Assembly: GCA_946185835.1 (NCBI GenBank) | Contig: CAMHKW010000004.1 | Span: 32,171 to 96,170 of the forward strand | Direction: 5' to 3' | DNA: 64,000 nucleotides | From: an uncultured Bacteroidales bacterium | GTDB taxonomy: Bacteria; Bacteroidota; Bacteroidia; Bacteroidales; Paludibacteraceae | Part shown: one piece after another, positions 1 to 9,400 of the stretch | Layout of the letters: every line of letters begins with the position of its first letter | Numbering within the stretch: the first letter of the stretch is position 1 | Notes under the pieces: generated by a model | Seen by the model: only the letters and a program-made list of their open reading frames with translations | Databases searched by the model: none | Told to the model about the DNA's origin: nothing | Translations under genes and position numbers: made by a program

Positions 1-25
1 GCAGTCTTGCTTGACTTATGGTGTC

Positions 26-1246
26 TTATTTAGCAATCCGCGGAGCGCGTTGCATCTGTATTTGCTTTTGCATTGCGTACTCGATCATAGGCATGTCAGA
101 TATTTGCTTTACAGGCAGCAGACGCGGCTTGCGAGGTGCGTTTGCACGGGTTCCGGTCTCGTATTCGATTTCACGGAAGTGGATGGTGTTGTCGTTGATG
201 ACGTATTGGTTAGCATCGTTGAGTTCCATATTCATACCCCAGTTGTAGTCGAAGGCAGATGCCTTAGCATAGAAGTAGTCGAAGCTGTACATGTATTTGC
301 TTACGCCGTCGCCGTTGAGTATGAAGACCGCAGTGTCGACGATACCGTCAGCAATACTTGGCAGGTAGTAGGCGTCGTTGGGGGCACCGTCTTCTTTGGT
401 GTAATAGTGCAGCGTCATCATACGTGTGTTGACGATAAGTGTGTCAGCGTCGCGAACGAAGTCGTAAGCTGCAGAGTAGTCGGCCGACTCTTTGGTTTGA
501 CGATAGACATTGAATTGCTCGCAGAATTTCTTCATCAAGTCGACATACCCCTCTTCGGAACTGATGATACCAGGGCGTGCTATATGTGCTGTTGTGTCTG
601 AGCGGAAGTTGGTGATGCGGTAGGTGCCCAGTGAAACGAGTCCTGACAGACCTGTCTCGGGGTTCATCTCTTTGGAGGCGTAGTACATAGGGCATTTAAC
701 GGTGAGCACTGTTCCTTGCGAGCCGCCGTCCCAGTCGCCTGACTCGTTGATGAAGAAACCTTCGGAGCATACCCATACCTCAGACCAGAACTTCATGACG
801 TTGATAACACCTTCCTCGCCGCTGGAGAATGTAACCTCCAATGGTATGGTGTCGTTGGTGATTGGGTTGTCGGTATCGATTTTGTGGAGCATGGCACCTG
901 TGAAGCGAATGGTGGCGTAATAAGGCTTAACGATCACTTTAATAGACGCTGAGAATTCGCCGCAGGTAGCTGTTACGACAGCTTCGCCTTCGTATTGAGC
1001 TACGATAACGCCGTTGGGTTGAGGTATTACAACGAGCGAGTCGGAAGTAGACCATGTCACGATGCCGTCGACACCTTCGGGTTCGAGCACTGCAGTAAGA
1101 CGAACTTGCTCTTCTTCTGCCATTACTATTTCAGATCCTTGACGGATGCTGATACCTGTCACTGTTTTAACCGGTTCTGGTTTTCCGCAGCTTGCCAAGC
1201 CGAGGACAACAGCGATTGAAAGAATACTAAAAAGTTTTGTTTTCAT
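26..1246 (-). CDS. Lipoprotein with bacterial Ig-like domain, third gene of a SusCD operon
   Basis: A 406-aa protein with a lipoprotein signal whose lipobox is LASC with Cys20, so it is probably lipid-anchored to the outer membrane. Residues about 28-110 look like a bacterial Ig-like (Big_2) domain: the stretch runs from VTGISI through WSTSDS to a GEAVVTATCG strand. The remaining ~290 residues match no family I recognise. It lies 54 bp downstream of the SusD gene on the same strand, the place where SusE/SusF-type surface-binding lipoproteins usually sit, so a role in binding the substrate of the SusCD pair is inferred from position. The stop codon is inside the window, so the gene is complete. 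Substrate unknown. Confidence 0.75.
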   Translation of the reverse strand: MKTKLFSILSIAVVLGLASCGKPEPVKTVTGISIRQGSEIVMAEEEQVRLTAVLEPEGVDGIVTWSTSDSLVVIPQPNGVIVAQYEGEAVVTATCGEFSASIKVIVKPYYATIRFTGAMLHKIDTDNPITNDTIPLEVTFSSGEEGVINVMKFWSEVWVCSEGFFINESGDWDGGSQGTVLTVKCPMYYASKEMNPETGLSGLVSLGTYRITNFRSDTTAHIARPGIISSEEGYVDLMKKFCEQFNVYRQTKESADYSAAYDFVRDADTLIVNTRMMTLHYYTKEDGAPNDAYYLPSIADGIVDTAVFILNGDGVSKYMYSFDYFYAKASAFDYNWGMNMELNDANQYVINDNTIHFREIEYETGTRANAPRKPRLLPVKQISDMPMIEYAMQKQIQMQRAPRIAK

Positions 1247-1300
1247 AATAGAAGTTTTTATAATCGTTTGTTTTTATAGTTTTGTTGATTTTCGGCCGTA

Positions 1301-2995
1301 TTATTCGTCGGCTTTGGTCATTACTTTGGGGTCGATATGCGGGTTGTAGAGTGTCTCGCTCGACGGGATAGAGAAGGTGAACTGTGCTTGTGTGCTCTTG
1401 AGTTCCTGTCCGCTTGCATACAAGTGGTTCTTTCCTTTCTTTATTGTTTTAGTTAGTCGTTTGAGTGTTTGGAATCCATATCCTTCGCCCCACAGTTCTA
1501 CTCGCCAGTTGAGTTCCAATGCTCTGATGAGCTTGTTGTTGTCTGCGAGAGCTGTCTTCCATGCCGCATACTGGCTGCTTACCGTAGCCTGGTCTTCGGC
1601 GGTGAGGTCGAGTCGTTGGTCGGTGATGGCAGTGAGGTATGTGCGGCAGTCGTCGTAGTTGCCTAAGCGGTAAGCAGCTTCGGCGGCGATGAGGTACATA
1701 AGCTCGATACGCATATATACGTTGTCGCTTTCCCAAGCGCGGTCGATGTCGTCTTCGCTGGTAGAGGTCGGGTTGACGGCGCTGAAGAACTTACCATCGG
1801 GGCATAGCTTGTATGTGGGGTTAGCTTTGCCGTCGTTGAACCATTTGCGTCGTCCGTCCCATGCAGGTATCGAGTCGTAGAGCTCTTCATCGATGACTTT
1901 GGTGTCGCCAGACCATGCGTAGCTATACGAGTGTATGTCGACTTGTCCGAAGAACGAACCGAGTCCGGTAGCTGTCTCTACCGTCACTTCTTCTCCCCAT
2001 ATCCATGAGGTGCTGTTCACGCTGTTGAAGCCGGTGGTGAGCAGGTCTTTGTTCGGGATGATGCTGTAAGCGTTTTTGTCGATCAGCTGCTTGGCAGTGT
2101 CGAATGCTTTCTGATAGTATTGCTGACTTGCTATATCGTTGGGGTTTCCCCAGTTCAGATACGAGTAAGCCAACAGTCCGCGAGCCACTGAACCATCAAC
2201 TTCGAGTTTGTTGTTGCGGACGAGATACTTGTCGAAGGCGTCGAAGATGCTGACGGCGAGAGTGAGGTCTTGTTCCACGCGTGTGTAGAAGTCGTAGGCG
2301 GTGCTCCGCGGGTTGGGCGAGTCCATGTCGTCTTCGGTATAGATAGGAGCCACATACACCTCTGAGAGCTTGAAACGTCCGCCCAGCGTCTCTGCCGTAC
2401 CGGAGAGTATGTCTTGCGGAGCGGGTGAGTAGTAACGGACGAGGTTGCTATAGGCATAGGAGCGAAGGGTGATGGCTTGTGCGTAGTAGCCTGCCACCAC
2501 GGCTTCCTCTTCGGTGTATTTGCACAAGGTGTCGGTTCCGGCAAGCACGTTCAGTCCATCATTAGGCAGTCCGAACTCTTTGATTTTACGAACCACCTCG
2601 CTTTGAGCGTTTGCGAGGTTGAGTACGATATTGCAGTTGTGAATGATATCGTAGTAGTAAGCCCAGAAATAAGCGGTGCGTTCTCTGGTGCGTCCGTACT
2701 CGTCGAGGTAGAACCAGCCGTAGTTGCGTGCCGTAAGTGCCATGTCGCCGCAGCAGAGGTCGGTGTACATGTCGATGGAGCGCTGACCGAACTGGTCGTG
2801 GTCGGTGAATTGATAGAGCAGGGTATAGATGCCGAACAGCGAACCTGACAAGGTGTTGCTAAGCTGTTCGTATTGGGTCTGTAGTATGTTGCCACCTTGC
2901 GGGTATTGGTCGAGGAAACTATCAGAACAAGAGCTTGTGAGAAGTGCAAGAGCTACTATCACAGCTGCGAGGTTGAAACGAATTTGCTTTTTCAT
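1301..2995 (-). CDS. SusD/RagB-family outer-membrane nutrient-binding lipoprotein
   Basis: A 564-aa lipoprotein with signal peptide and lipobox TSSC (Cys23), followed by SDSFLDQYPQG, the usual beginning of mature SusD/RagB proteins. The middle holds TPR-like helices, and the C-terminal part (RIELMYLIAAEAAYRLGNYD and following) is the typical SusD helical region with an AEA motif. Family knowledge: SusD proteins form the lid on a SusC barrel and capture glycans or peptides at the cell surface. It lies 20 bp downstream of the SusC gene and is surely co-transcribed with it. Length is normal for the family. No carbohydrate-active enzyme is adjacent, so the substrate could equally be peptide, as in RagAB. 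Confidence 0.93.
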   Translation of the reverse strand: MKKQIRFNLAAVIVALALLTSSCSDSFLDQYPQGGNILQTQYEQLSNTLSGSLFGIYTLLYQFTDHDQFGQRSIDMYTDLCCGDMALTARNYGWFYLDEYGRTRERTAYFWAYYYDIIHNCNIVLNLANAQSEVVRKIKEFGLPNDGLNVLAGTDTLCKYTEEEAVVAGYYAQAITLRSYAYSNLVRYYSPAPQDILSGTAETLGGRFKLSEVYVAPIYTEDDMDSPNPRSTAYDFYTRVEQDLTLAVSIFDAFDKYLVRNNKLEVDGSVARGLLAYSYLNWGNPNDIASQQYYQKAFDTAKQLIDKNAYSIIPNKDLLTTGFNSVNSTSWIWGEEVTVETATGLGSFFGQVDIHSYSYAWSGDTKVIDEELYDSIPAWDGRRKWFNDGKANPTYKLCPDGKFFSAVNPTSTSEDDIDRAWESDNVYMRIELMYLIAAEAAYRLGNYDDCRTYLTAITDQRLDLTAEDQATVSSQYAAWKTALADNNKLIRALELNWRVELWGEGYGFQTLKRLTKTIKKGKNHLYASGQELKSTQAQFTFSIPSSETLYNPHIDPKVMTKADE

Positions 2996-3015
2996 TGTTA
3001 TGTCTCCTTTCGAAA

Positions 3016-6000
3016 TTAGAATTGGAATTTGATGCCACCCATAAATGCTGACAGCGGGTTGTAGCGGTAGCTGTCGGAGCTACCTGTCAGTGCTGTGGTC
3101 GGGTTGTAACCCTTACGTGCACTTGCCAAAGCGAGGTTCTCGCCTGAAATCCAGATTTGCAGGTAGTTGAGTTTGATCTTCTCGATTAGCTTCTTTGGGA
3201 ATTCGTACCCTAAGCGCACGTTGTTGAGGCTGATGTAGCTGTTCGAGGTGAGGAAACGGGTGGAGGCGCTGTTAGCATACAGGTCGCTACCGTTGCTGAG
3301 TCGCGGTATGGTAGCGTTGGCTTTCTGTGTGGCTGTCATGTCGACTCTCCAAGCATTGCGTATGTCGGTGTGCCAGTTGTATTTACCTGCTTGGTCGGAG
3401 CCCATGAGCTGGGCGTAGGTACCGTCGTAGCCGTAACCGCCGAGGCTGAAAGCAGCGTTGGCTGACAGGGTGACGCCGTAGACGGTGAGGTCGAAGCCGA
3501 TACCGCCATTGAACTTAGGCAGATACGACTTGCCGGTGTAGTCGAGACCGGCGTAGTTGTAGTTAGCCGTGACGGTATCGCGGATCTGTGCGTTGGGATG
3601 TTTCTCGCGATAGGTCTTCACGTTGGGTATGTAGTTGTCGCCTTTACGTTGCTCGTCGCGCAGTGTAGAGGCTTGGTTGACTTCTTGGTATCCGCCGAGG
3701 TCGGCATCGTAGTATGAACGATACAGGGCATTACCGTTTTCGGAGTCGACACCGGCATACTCGTAAGTCATGATATCGTAGATGCTATGTCCTACCGAGT
3801 ACGAACCGCTGATGTCGAGTCCTTCGGGCAGTGCGGTGATGACGTTGGTGTAGTGCGAACCGTTAAGACGGATGTCGAGTTTCACTTTCTGCTTGTTGAC
3901 AGCATGCACCTTGAACTGCATCTCCAGACCTTGGTTGACCATCTCACCTCCGTTGAAATAGTAGTAAGAGTAACCCATCGAGGGTGCTACATAATAGGGG
4001 AAGAGCATGTTGTCGGTGAGCTTGTAGTAGTAGTCGATTTCGGCATCGAGGTATTTGCCGACAGAAAGCTCAAGTCCGATGTCGAGTTGTTGCGAACGCT
4101 CCCATGTCAGTTCTTCGTTACCTTTGGTTTCCCAAACGTATGCCACTTGTCCGCCCGAATACTTGATGCTGTAGAGGTCTTGGTGACGGTTTGCGAAGAT
4201 GTTTTGGTTACCGAGCACACCCCAGCTGGCACGCAGTTTACCATTGGAGAGGTATTCCTTCACCGGTTCGATGAACTGCTCGTGTGTGAAGATCCAAGCT
4301 GCGCCCACCGATCCGAAGTGTCCCCAGCGGTGTCCCTTGGCAAAACGTGAAGAGCCGTCGGCACGGTAGTTGGCTGAGATGACGTAGCGGTTGTCGTAGG
4401 TATACTGTGCGTTAGCAAAGTAGCTGTCGATGGTGTAAGTCGAGGTGTTCGACGAGATGTCACTCATCTGTACGGCGTTACTTAGTTCGAGGCTGGTCGG
4501 GCTGGCGAGGTTCTTCATGCCGGCGAGCATATACGATATTCGGCGGAAGTTGATTTCGTGACCTGCCATCACCTGCACGCTGTGTCTGTCTTGTATATCT
4601 TTGTTATATTCGAGCAGCTGGTTAGCAGTGAGGCTGAGGTCGCCGTAGTGCTGTTTGTAGATACGTCCGATACCGGCAGCGTCGCCATAGAAGGGGTTGG
4701 TGAGCTCAGAGGTGATAGTACCGTTGTATTGCATACCTACGTTGGCGGTGAACTTGAGGTCTTTGTAGAACTTGATCTCTAAGAATCCGTTGGCGTTGAT
4801 GTTGTGACCTACCGAGTTCTCGCGGTCGTAGAGCAGCGAGCCTGCGGGGTTGATGCCCGAGCCGAACGAACGTCCGGAGCCTTCTCTCATACCATAGTCG
4901 AAAGCCTTACCACCGGTCTTGGGGTCGATGATGATATTACCATTGTCATCGTAGAGGTAAACGGGGTAGATGGGTGGAACGAGGTTGACGTATGCAAAGC
5001 CGTTGTTCATGTTGTCTCCTTGTCCGGCGTTGTTTTGCGTGGTGTAAGCATACGCCATGTTGAGTCCGCCTTTGAGCCATTTCTTGGCTTGGTGCTGTAT
5101 GTTCGAACGCACGCTGATACGGCTGAAGTCGGAGCCGATGTAGTAGCCTTCGTCTTTGAGGTATCCGAACGAAGTGTAGTAGGTGGTCTTGTCCGAACCG
5201 CCGCTTATCTTCACTGTGGCTTCTGCCTTCTGTCCGATGCGGAAGATGGAGTTGTACCAGCTGTCCATCTGCTGGTATTGTTTCTTGCGGTTGACGTCAG
5301 GATAGAACTTACCCGTGGAGCCGTCGATGAGGCCTTGTCCGGCTACGTCCCATAGGTTGTATGCGGTAGGTATACCTTTCGACGAGAACAAGGTTTTGTT
5401 AACCTGATTGATACGACGGTTGTCGTCGGAGTAAGCGTTGTAGAAGCTGTTGTATATACCCAGCCATGCTAACTCTACGTACTCTTCGGGTGACTTAATT
5501 ACGTCGTACATAGGCAGCAGTCGCATGTTGGCTCCGTACTTGACGTCGACGTCGATTTTGCCATGTTCGCCCGAGGTACCTTTCTTAGTGGTGAGCAGCA
5601 CTACGCCGTTAGAGCCGCGTGAGCCGTAAAGGGCGGTGGCGGTGGCGTCTTTCAGAATCGAGGTCGACTCGATGTCGCTCGGGTCGATGGCTGAGATGTC
5701 GCCGTCGTAGGGGATACCGTCGACTACATACAGAGGCGTCTGACCTGACGAGACAGAGCCTATACCACGTATATAGAGTGTGGCGTTGGTGCCGGGCTGT
5801 CCGGAAGAGTTAACGACTTGCACACCTGCGACTTCACCGGCAAGAGCCTTGGAAATCTCGGTAGTGTTTTTCTTTTCTATCGTCTCAGCTTTGACGCTCT
5901 GTGCTGAACCTACATACGACCCTTTCGAGGCGGTACCGTAAGCTACGGCTATCACCTCTTCGAGCTGCTCGGTGTGTTCCTTGAGCACTACTCGCATGTT

Positions 6001-6255
6001 TTGGGCTATGGGTAAGGTCTGCGTCTCTTTTCCCATGTAACTAAACGTCAGAGTCTTGGCATCGTCAGGTACGCTGATTTCGAACCTGCCGTCGTAGTCG
6101 GTGGTGGTACCGTTGCCGGTTCCCGTCACGATGACCGCTACACCAATCTCCGGTTCGCCTGCTTCGTTGAGTACCACACCGGAGACTTTCCGGTTGTCGG
6201 CAAACGCAACACTGCAAAGCAAGCATAGCGAAAAAATGGTAAGAATCTTCTTCAT
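3016..6255 (-). CDS. SusC/RagA-family TonB-dependent outer-membrane receptor
   Basis: A 1079-aa protein with a signal peptide (cleavage near AFA-D, residue 20). It then has a carboxypeptidase-D-regulatory-like domain (about 22-95, SGVVLNEAGEPEIGVAVIV) and a plug domain (about 105-225) with RGIGSVSSGQTPLYVVDGIP and LKDATATALYGSRGSNGVV, both diagnostic of SusC. A large beta-barrel follows and ends in KFQF. It imports ligands captured by SusD across the outer membrane using TonB energy. It is first in a three-gene operon (SusC, SusD, Ig-like lipoprotein) with a clear promoter about 250 bp upstream. No anti-sigma factor, hybrid sensor or enzyme gene lies beside it in the window. Confidence 0.95.
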   Translation of the reverse strand: MKKILTIFSLCLLCSVAFADNRKVSGVVLNEAGEPEIGVAVIVTGTGNGTTTDYDGRFEISVPDDAKTLTFSYMGKETQTLPIAQNMRVVLKEHTEQLEEVIAVAYGTASKGSYVGSAQSVKAETIEKKNTTEISKALAGEVAGVQVVNSSGQPGTNATLYIRGIGSVSSGQTPLYVVDGIPYDGDISAIDPSDIESTSILKDATATALYGSRGSNGVVLLTTKKGTSGEHGKIDVDVKYGANMRLLPMYDVIKSPEEYVELAWLGIYNSFYNAYSDDNRRINQVNKTLFSSKGIPTAYNLWDVAGQGLIDGSTGKFYPDVNRKKQYQQMDSWYNSIFRIGQKAEATVKISGGSDKTTYYTSFGYLKDEGYYIGSDFSRISVRSNIQHQAKKWLKGGLNMAYAYTTQNNAGQGDNMNNGFAYVNLVPPIYPVYLYDDNGNIIIDPKTGGKAFDYGMREGSGRSFGSGINPAGSLLYDRENSVGHNINANGFLEIKFYKDLKFTANVGMQYNGTITSELTNPFYGDAAGIGRIYKQHYGDLSLTANQLLEYNKDIQDRHSVQVMAGHEINFRRISYMLAGMKNLASPTSLELSNAVQMSDISSNTSTYTIDSYFANAQYTYDNRYVISANYRADGSSRFAKGHRWGHFGSVGAAWIFTHEQFIEPVKEYLSNGKLRASWGVLGNQNIFANRHQDLYSIKYSGGQVAYVWETKGNEELTWERSQQLDIGLELSVGKYLDAEIDYYYKLTDNMLFPYYVAPSMGYSYYYFNGGEMVNQGLEMQFKVHAVNKQKVKLDIRLNGSHYTNVITALPEGLDISGSYSVGHSIYDIMTYEYAGVDSENGNALYRSYYDADLGGYQEVNQASTLRDEQRKGDNYIPNVKTYREKHPNAQIRDTVTANYNYAGLDYTGKSYLPKFNGGIGFDLTVYGVTLSANAAFSLGGYGYDGTYAQLMGSDQAGKYNWHTDIRNAWRVDMTATQKANATIPRLSNGSDLYANSASTRFLTSNSYISLNNVRLGYEFPKKLIEKIKLNYLQIWISGENLALASARKGYNPTTALTGSSDSYRYNPLSAFMGGIKFQF

Positions 6256-6504
6256 AAATTATTTTGATTTTTTTTATTTTTATCAGTGGCAGATAACCAT
6301 AATATATGCCGAAAAAGTACAGATAACCGAAGTTTTGCCACTTTTAGGTTCAGTGACAAAAAGCCATTGAGTGCGTGTGGCACATCAATATTCCGGCGGT
6401 TTCTGTGTCTTTTTGGTATTAAAACTGTCGGTTCTGCATAGTCTGCTGCAATCTGTATTGACAAAAGGTATTGTCAAGTGTTACCAGATTTCGCATTTTC
6501 GTTG

Positions 6505-6536
6505 CAAAGGTAAATATTTTTTTTGAAACTGCCAAA
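6505..6536 (-). promoter_or_regulatory. Bacteroidetes-type promoter for the SusCD operon
   Basis: Read on the minus strand, TTTG (6533-6536), 20 bases, then TACCTTTG (6505-6512) fits the TTTG-N19-TAnnTTTG consensus. Transcription would begin near 6498 and leave an untranslated leader of about 240 bases before the SusC start. The leader holds no obvious ORF or riboswitch that I recognise. Confidence 0.75.
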
Positions 6537-6561
6537 TTTTTTTTGCTCTTTGTTACGATGG

Positions 6562-6626
6562 GCGGCGATGCCATCGCCGCTTTCTGAACAATGTTTTAAA
6601 CAATGTTTTATAATTTAAACAAAGTT
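6562..6626. other. Hairpin and short 12-bp repeats downstream of the M16 peptidase
   Basis: GCGGCGATG and CATCGCCGC (6562-6580) form a near-perfect inverted repeat with almost no loop. It is followed on the plus strand by two copies of AACAATGTTTTA and a variant AACAAAGTTTTA running up to the M16 stop codon. On the minus strand this lies just after the M16 gene and before the SusC promoter, so it may end M16 transcription, although no clean U-tract follows. Confidence 0.4.
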
Positions 6627-7865
6627 TTATAAGTAGTAGAGGTAGGTGGTGTTAGCGGGGCAGAGGAGTTCGTTGGCGAGGTCTTGCAGTTGTCGGGCTG
6701 TGGTTTGTTCTATTCTCTCGAAGGTCTCGGTCCAGAGCGGGGCATGGTTGAAGTAGAGCATGTTTTTTGCCATGGCGAGGGCGTTATTCTCTTGGTTCTG
6801 AGCTGCTATTGCCATTTGTCCGCGCAGCCGTTGTTTGTATTTGCGCAGTCGGCTGTCGGGGATGGGGTTGTCTCTGAGCTGCCGGAGTGTCTGTTCTACG
6901 AGTTGGTTGCATTGCTCGATATGTTCTTTTTCGGCGGCGTAGTAGATGCTCCAGTATCCGGTGTCGGAGAGTGGGGTGTAGTTGCTCTCGATGGTGTAGA
7001 CGAGTCCGTGTCGTTCTCGGAGGTTGAGGTTGAGCATCGAGCTGAGGCTGCTGCCTCCCAAGATGTTATGTAACAGGTAGAAAGGCATCTGCATAGGGTG
7101 GGTAAGGGGGTAGGCTCGTCCGCCGAGCATGACGTGTATCTGGTGGGTATGACGTCGGTATTCGAAAGCTCCTGCCTTCATGGGTTGTGGTGCTTGCCGC
7201 TTGAAGCACCGGCGTCGTTCGGGGATGTCGTCGAGGTAGCGTCGGGCGATATGCAGTACGGTGTGCCATGGTGCTTCGGTGCGGCAGAAATATACTATGT
7301 TGTCGGTGTTGTAGCAGCGGCTCATGAAGTCGAGTGCTTTTTGGCTGTTGATATGCCGTAGTGTCTTGCGCGTGCCGAGGATAGGCATGCTCAGGCTGTG
7401 TTGGTCGAAGACGATATTCTCGAAGTCGTCGTAGATGAGTTCTGACGGTGAGTCGTTGTAAGACTCTATCTCGTCGAGTATGACGCCCATCTCTTTGTCG
7501 GTTTCTTTCTTTGGGAAAGTGGGCAGGAAGACCATCTGTTTGAGCAGTGAGGTTATTCTTCCGATGTGGTTTGTCAGAGTAGCGGCATAGAAGGTAGTGT
7601 CTTCTTTGGTGGTGTAGGCATTGATGTCTCCGCCTACGTCTTCTACTTTGTTGATGATAGCTCCGGCGGTGAGGTCGCGCGTACCTTTAAATACGCAGTG
7701 TTCGATATAGTGTGCCATACCGTTGGTGTCGGGGTCTTCGTCGCGCGTGCCGGCGCCCACCATCAGACCTACGTATGCTACAGGCGAGTCGGTATGCTGA
7801 TATACAATGCGGATGCCGTTGTCTAAGGTGTGATAATACGTCTCGCAGGGTGGTGTTGTCATCAT
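6627..7865 (-). CDS. M16-family zinc metallopeptidase (insulinase/processing-peptidase-like)
   Basis: The preferred product is 412 aa. The inverted zinc-binding motif HxxEH is present as HYIEH (about residues 52-56 from the chosen start) inside NGMAHYIEHCVFKGT, followed about 75 residues later by an ILDEIESY segment that supplies the third ligand. Length fits a single-unit M16B peptidase made of two M16 halves. There is no signal peptide, so it is probably cytoplasmic. The ORF track starts 21 codons upstream at 7928, but that start lies inside the tRNA-Leu gene. The double Met at 7865/7862 just before TTPPCETYYHTLDNGIR is preferred because the homologous domain begins there. The physiological substrate cannot be told. 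Confidence 0.9.
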   Translation of the reverse strand: MMTTPPCETYYHTLDNGIRIVYQHTDSPVAYVGLMVGAGTRDEDPDTNGMAHYIEHCVFKGTRDLTAGAIINKVEDVGGDINAYTTKEDTTFYAATLTNHIGRITSLLKQMVFLPTFPKKETDKEMGVILDEIESYNDSPSELIYDDFENIVFDQHSLSMPILGTRKTLRHINSQKALDFMSRCYNTDNIVYFCRTEAPWHTVLHIARRYLDDIPERRRCFKRQAPQPMKAGAFEYRRHTHQIHVMLGGRAYPLTHPMQMPFYLLHNILGGSSLSSMLNLNLRERHGLVYTIESNYTPLSDTGYWSIYYAAEKEHIEQCNQLVEQTLRQLRDNPIPDSRLRKYKQRLRGQMAIAAQNQENNALAMAKNMLYFNHAPLWTETFERIEQTTARQLQDLANELLCPANTTYLYYL

Positions 7866-7880
7866 TTTTTTTGTGAATAA

Positions 7881-7911
7881 TTTGGTATGTAAAAAAAAAG
7901 TAGTACTTTTG
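7881..7911 (+). promoter_or_regulatory. Bacteroidetes-type promoter of tRNA-Leu
   Basis: TTTG (7881-7884), exactly 19 bases, then TACTTTTG (7904-7911), with the tRNA beginning 10 bases later. This is a textbook match to the consensus. It overlaps the region upstream of the divergent M16 gene. Confidence 0.85.
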
Positions 7912-7921
7912 CATCGACTTT

Positions 7922-8003
7922 GCGGCATTGGCGTAATTGGTAGCCGCGCCAGACTTAGGATCTGGTGACGTAAGTCGTGTAGGTTCGAGTCCTATATGCC
8001 GCA
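7922..8003 (+). tRNA. tRNA-Leu (anticodon TAG)
   Basis: The acceptor arm GCGGCAT pairs with ATGCCGC, with A as discriminator base. The anticodon stem CCAGA/TCTGG encloses the loop CTTAGGA, giving anticodon TAG. A long variable arm (TGACGTAAGTCG) shows a class II tRNA, as expected for leucine, and the T-arm contains GGTTCGAGTCC. No CCA is encoded. It reads CUA and other CUN codons. Confidence 0.95.
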
Positions 8004-8040
8004 CATTTTAACGTGCCTTCGCACATTTTAACGTGCCTTA
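8001..8040 (+). repeat. 20-bp tandem direct repeat at the 3' end of tRNA-Leu
   Basis: GCACATTTTAACGTGCCTT plus one base occurs twice in a row. The first copy starts on the last three bases of the tRNA. Each unit carries a small inverted repeat (GCAC...GTGC). It may act as a processing or termination signal, or be a slippage duplication. Confidence 0.7.
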
Positions 8041-8045
8041 TTATT

Positions 8046-8546
8046 ATGAAGCGTTTGTCAATATTAGCGGTATCAGTATTGGTATCGCTTTTTATGATGT
8101 CTTGTCTGAACAGTGGTCAGTCGGACTACACTCCTGCTGTTCGTTCGTCGGTGTTTATTCGCAATCATGCCGACACCTTGTCGCTGAAAGCCAATGATAG
8201 CGGTGTTTATACATTAGACACCATCTATGTGGGCGATACGGTGAATTATGTGGTAGCTTGTGCCACTTATTCTAATCAGTTGCTCAGCTTGCTGTTAAGC
8301 AAGGAGGGTAGCAGTGTGAAGCACACGATAGTCAAAGCAACAACTATTGAGTACGCTTTGACGGCTAATTCCGACACCACTGCTTGTCAGCTTTATTTCA
8401 ACCCGGGCTATAATGGCGTAAGTATCCCTGTCGAGCTTGTGGCGGAGCATCATGGCACCACCGCTCTTACTTATACGGTGTCGAGCGAGTCGAAGTTCTC
8501 GCCTGCCGACATGAAGCTGAGTGTGATAGTTGAGGACAAACAGTAG
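8046..8546 (+). CDS. Small lipoprotein of unknown function
   Basis: A 166-aa product from the chosen ATG. The N-terminus is a lipoprotein signal with lipobox FMMSC (Cys20). The mature part is rich in Thr, Ser, Val and Tyr and looks like one beta-sandwich domain, but I do not recognise a family. The ORF-track start at 8013 lies in the repeat behind tRNA-Leu and precedes the signal sequence, so the internal Met at 8046 is preferred. It converges on the mazG operon; a short hairpin (GCCCG...CGGGC, 8553-8572) lies between the two stops. Transcription may read through from the tRNA promoter. Confidence 0.8.
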   Translation: MKRLSILAVSVLVSLFMMSCLNSGQSDYTPAVRSSVFIRNHADTLSLKANDSGVYTLDTIYVGDTVNYVVACATYSNQLLSLLLSKEGSSVKHTIVKATTIEYALTANSDTTACQLYFNPGYNGVSIPVELVAEHHGTTALTYTVSSESKFSPADMKLSVIVEDKQ

Positions 8547-8586
8547 CGCGTTGCCCGTTGTTGAAAGCGGGCGAGTCGGTAGCTGT

Positions 8587-9396
8587 TTATTGTTGAGAGG
8601 GTTCCTGTGGGGCTCTCTCTATTGTTTTGGCTTCTTGCCAGATTTGTTCCATTTGGTCGAGAGTCATGTCGGTGAGTTGCCGTCCTTGTTCGTGTGCCCG
8701 CTGTTCGAGGTAGTTGAATCGTCGGATGAACTTCTGGTTGGTTCGTTCCAAGGCGTTGTCGGGTCGGATCTTATACAGTCGTGCTGCATTGATGAGTGCG
8801 AACATGAGGTCTCCGAATTCGGCTTCCATGGCGTCGGCGTCGAGGTTGTCGACTTCGGCCTCGAACTCGGCTATCTCTTCTTTCACCTTGTCCCATACCT
8901 GTTCGCGGTGGTCCCAGTCGAATCCGGCATTACGTGCTTTGTCTTGTATGCGGTAGGCTTTCACCACTGATGGCAGCGAGTCGGGTATGCCGGCGAGTAT
9001 GGTTTTGTTGCCGCCTTTCTCTTTGAGTTTGACTTGTTCCCATGTATGTTCTACTTCGTCTTCGGTCTCGGCTTTGACTTGTCCGTAGATATGCGGGTGT
9101 CGGAAGACGAGTTTGTCGCATAGCTTTTGGCATACGTCGGCGATGTCGAAGTCGCCGGTCTCGCTTGCTATCTGTGCGTAGAAGACGATGTGTAGCAACA
9201 CGTCGCCGAGTTCTTTCTCTATCTCGGTGATGTCTTTTTTGAGGATGGCGGCTGCCAGTTCGTAGGTCTCTTCTATGGTGTTTTGTCTGAGGCTCTCGAA
9301 AGTCTGTTTTCTATCCCACGGGCATTTCTCTCTAAGTTCGCCCATGATGGTGAGCAGCCGGTCGAAGGCTGCGAGTTGTTCTTCTCTGGTGTGCAT
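8587..9396 (-). CDS. mazG: Nucleoside triphosphate pyrophosphohydrolase MazG
   Basis: A 269-aa protein, the usual length of two-domain MazG. The first domain begins with LREKCPWDRKQT and holds the metal-binding EETYEL...EKELGD pattern (about residues 42-65). The second domain repeats it (EEIAEFEAE...EAEFGDLMFALIN, about 170-205). MazG hydrolyses NTPs and dNTPs to monophosphate plus pyrophosphate, cleaning damaged nucleotides and, in some bacteria, tuning (p)ppGpp. It is last of three minus-strand genes, four bases after the LpxH stop, so the genes are almost certainly co-transcribed. About 15 C-terminal residues look non-conserved. Confidence 0.95.
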   Translation of the reverse strand: MHTREEQLAAFDRLLTIMGELREKCPWDRKQTFESLRQNTIEETYELAAAILKKDITEIEKELGDVLLHIVFYAQIASETGDFDIADVCQKLCDKLVFRHPHIYGQVKAETEDEVEHTWEQVKLKEKGGNKTILAGIPDSLPSVVKAYRIQDKARNAGFDWDHREQVWDKVKEEIAEFEAEVDNLDADAMEAEFGDLMFALINAARLYKIRPDNALERTNQKFIRRFNYLEQRAHEQGRQLTDMTLDQMEQIWQEAKTIERAPQEPSQQ

Positions 9397-9400
9397 GTAG

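Noticed and set aside
7922-8040. Integrative element at tRNA-Leu
   Set aside because: The repeated tRNA end is only 20 bp and tandem. No integrase, distal att copy or cargo is present.
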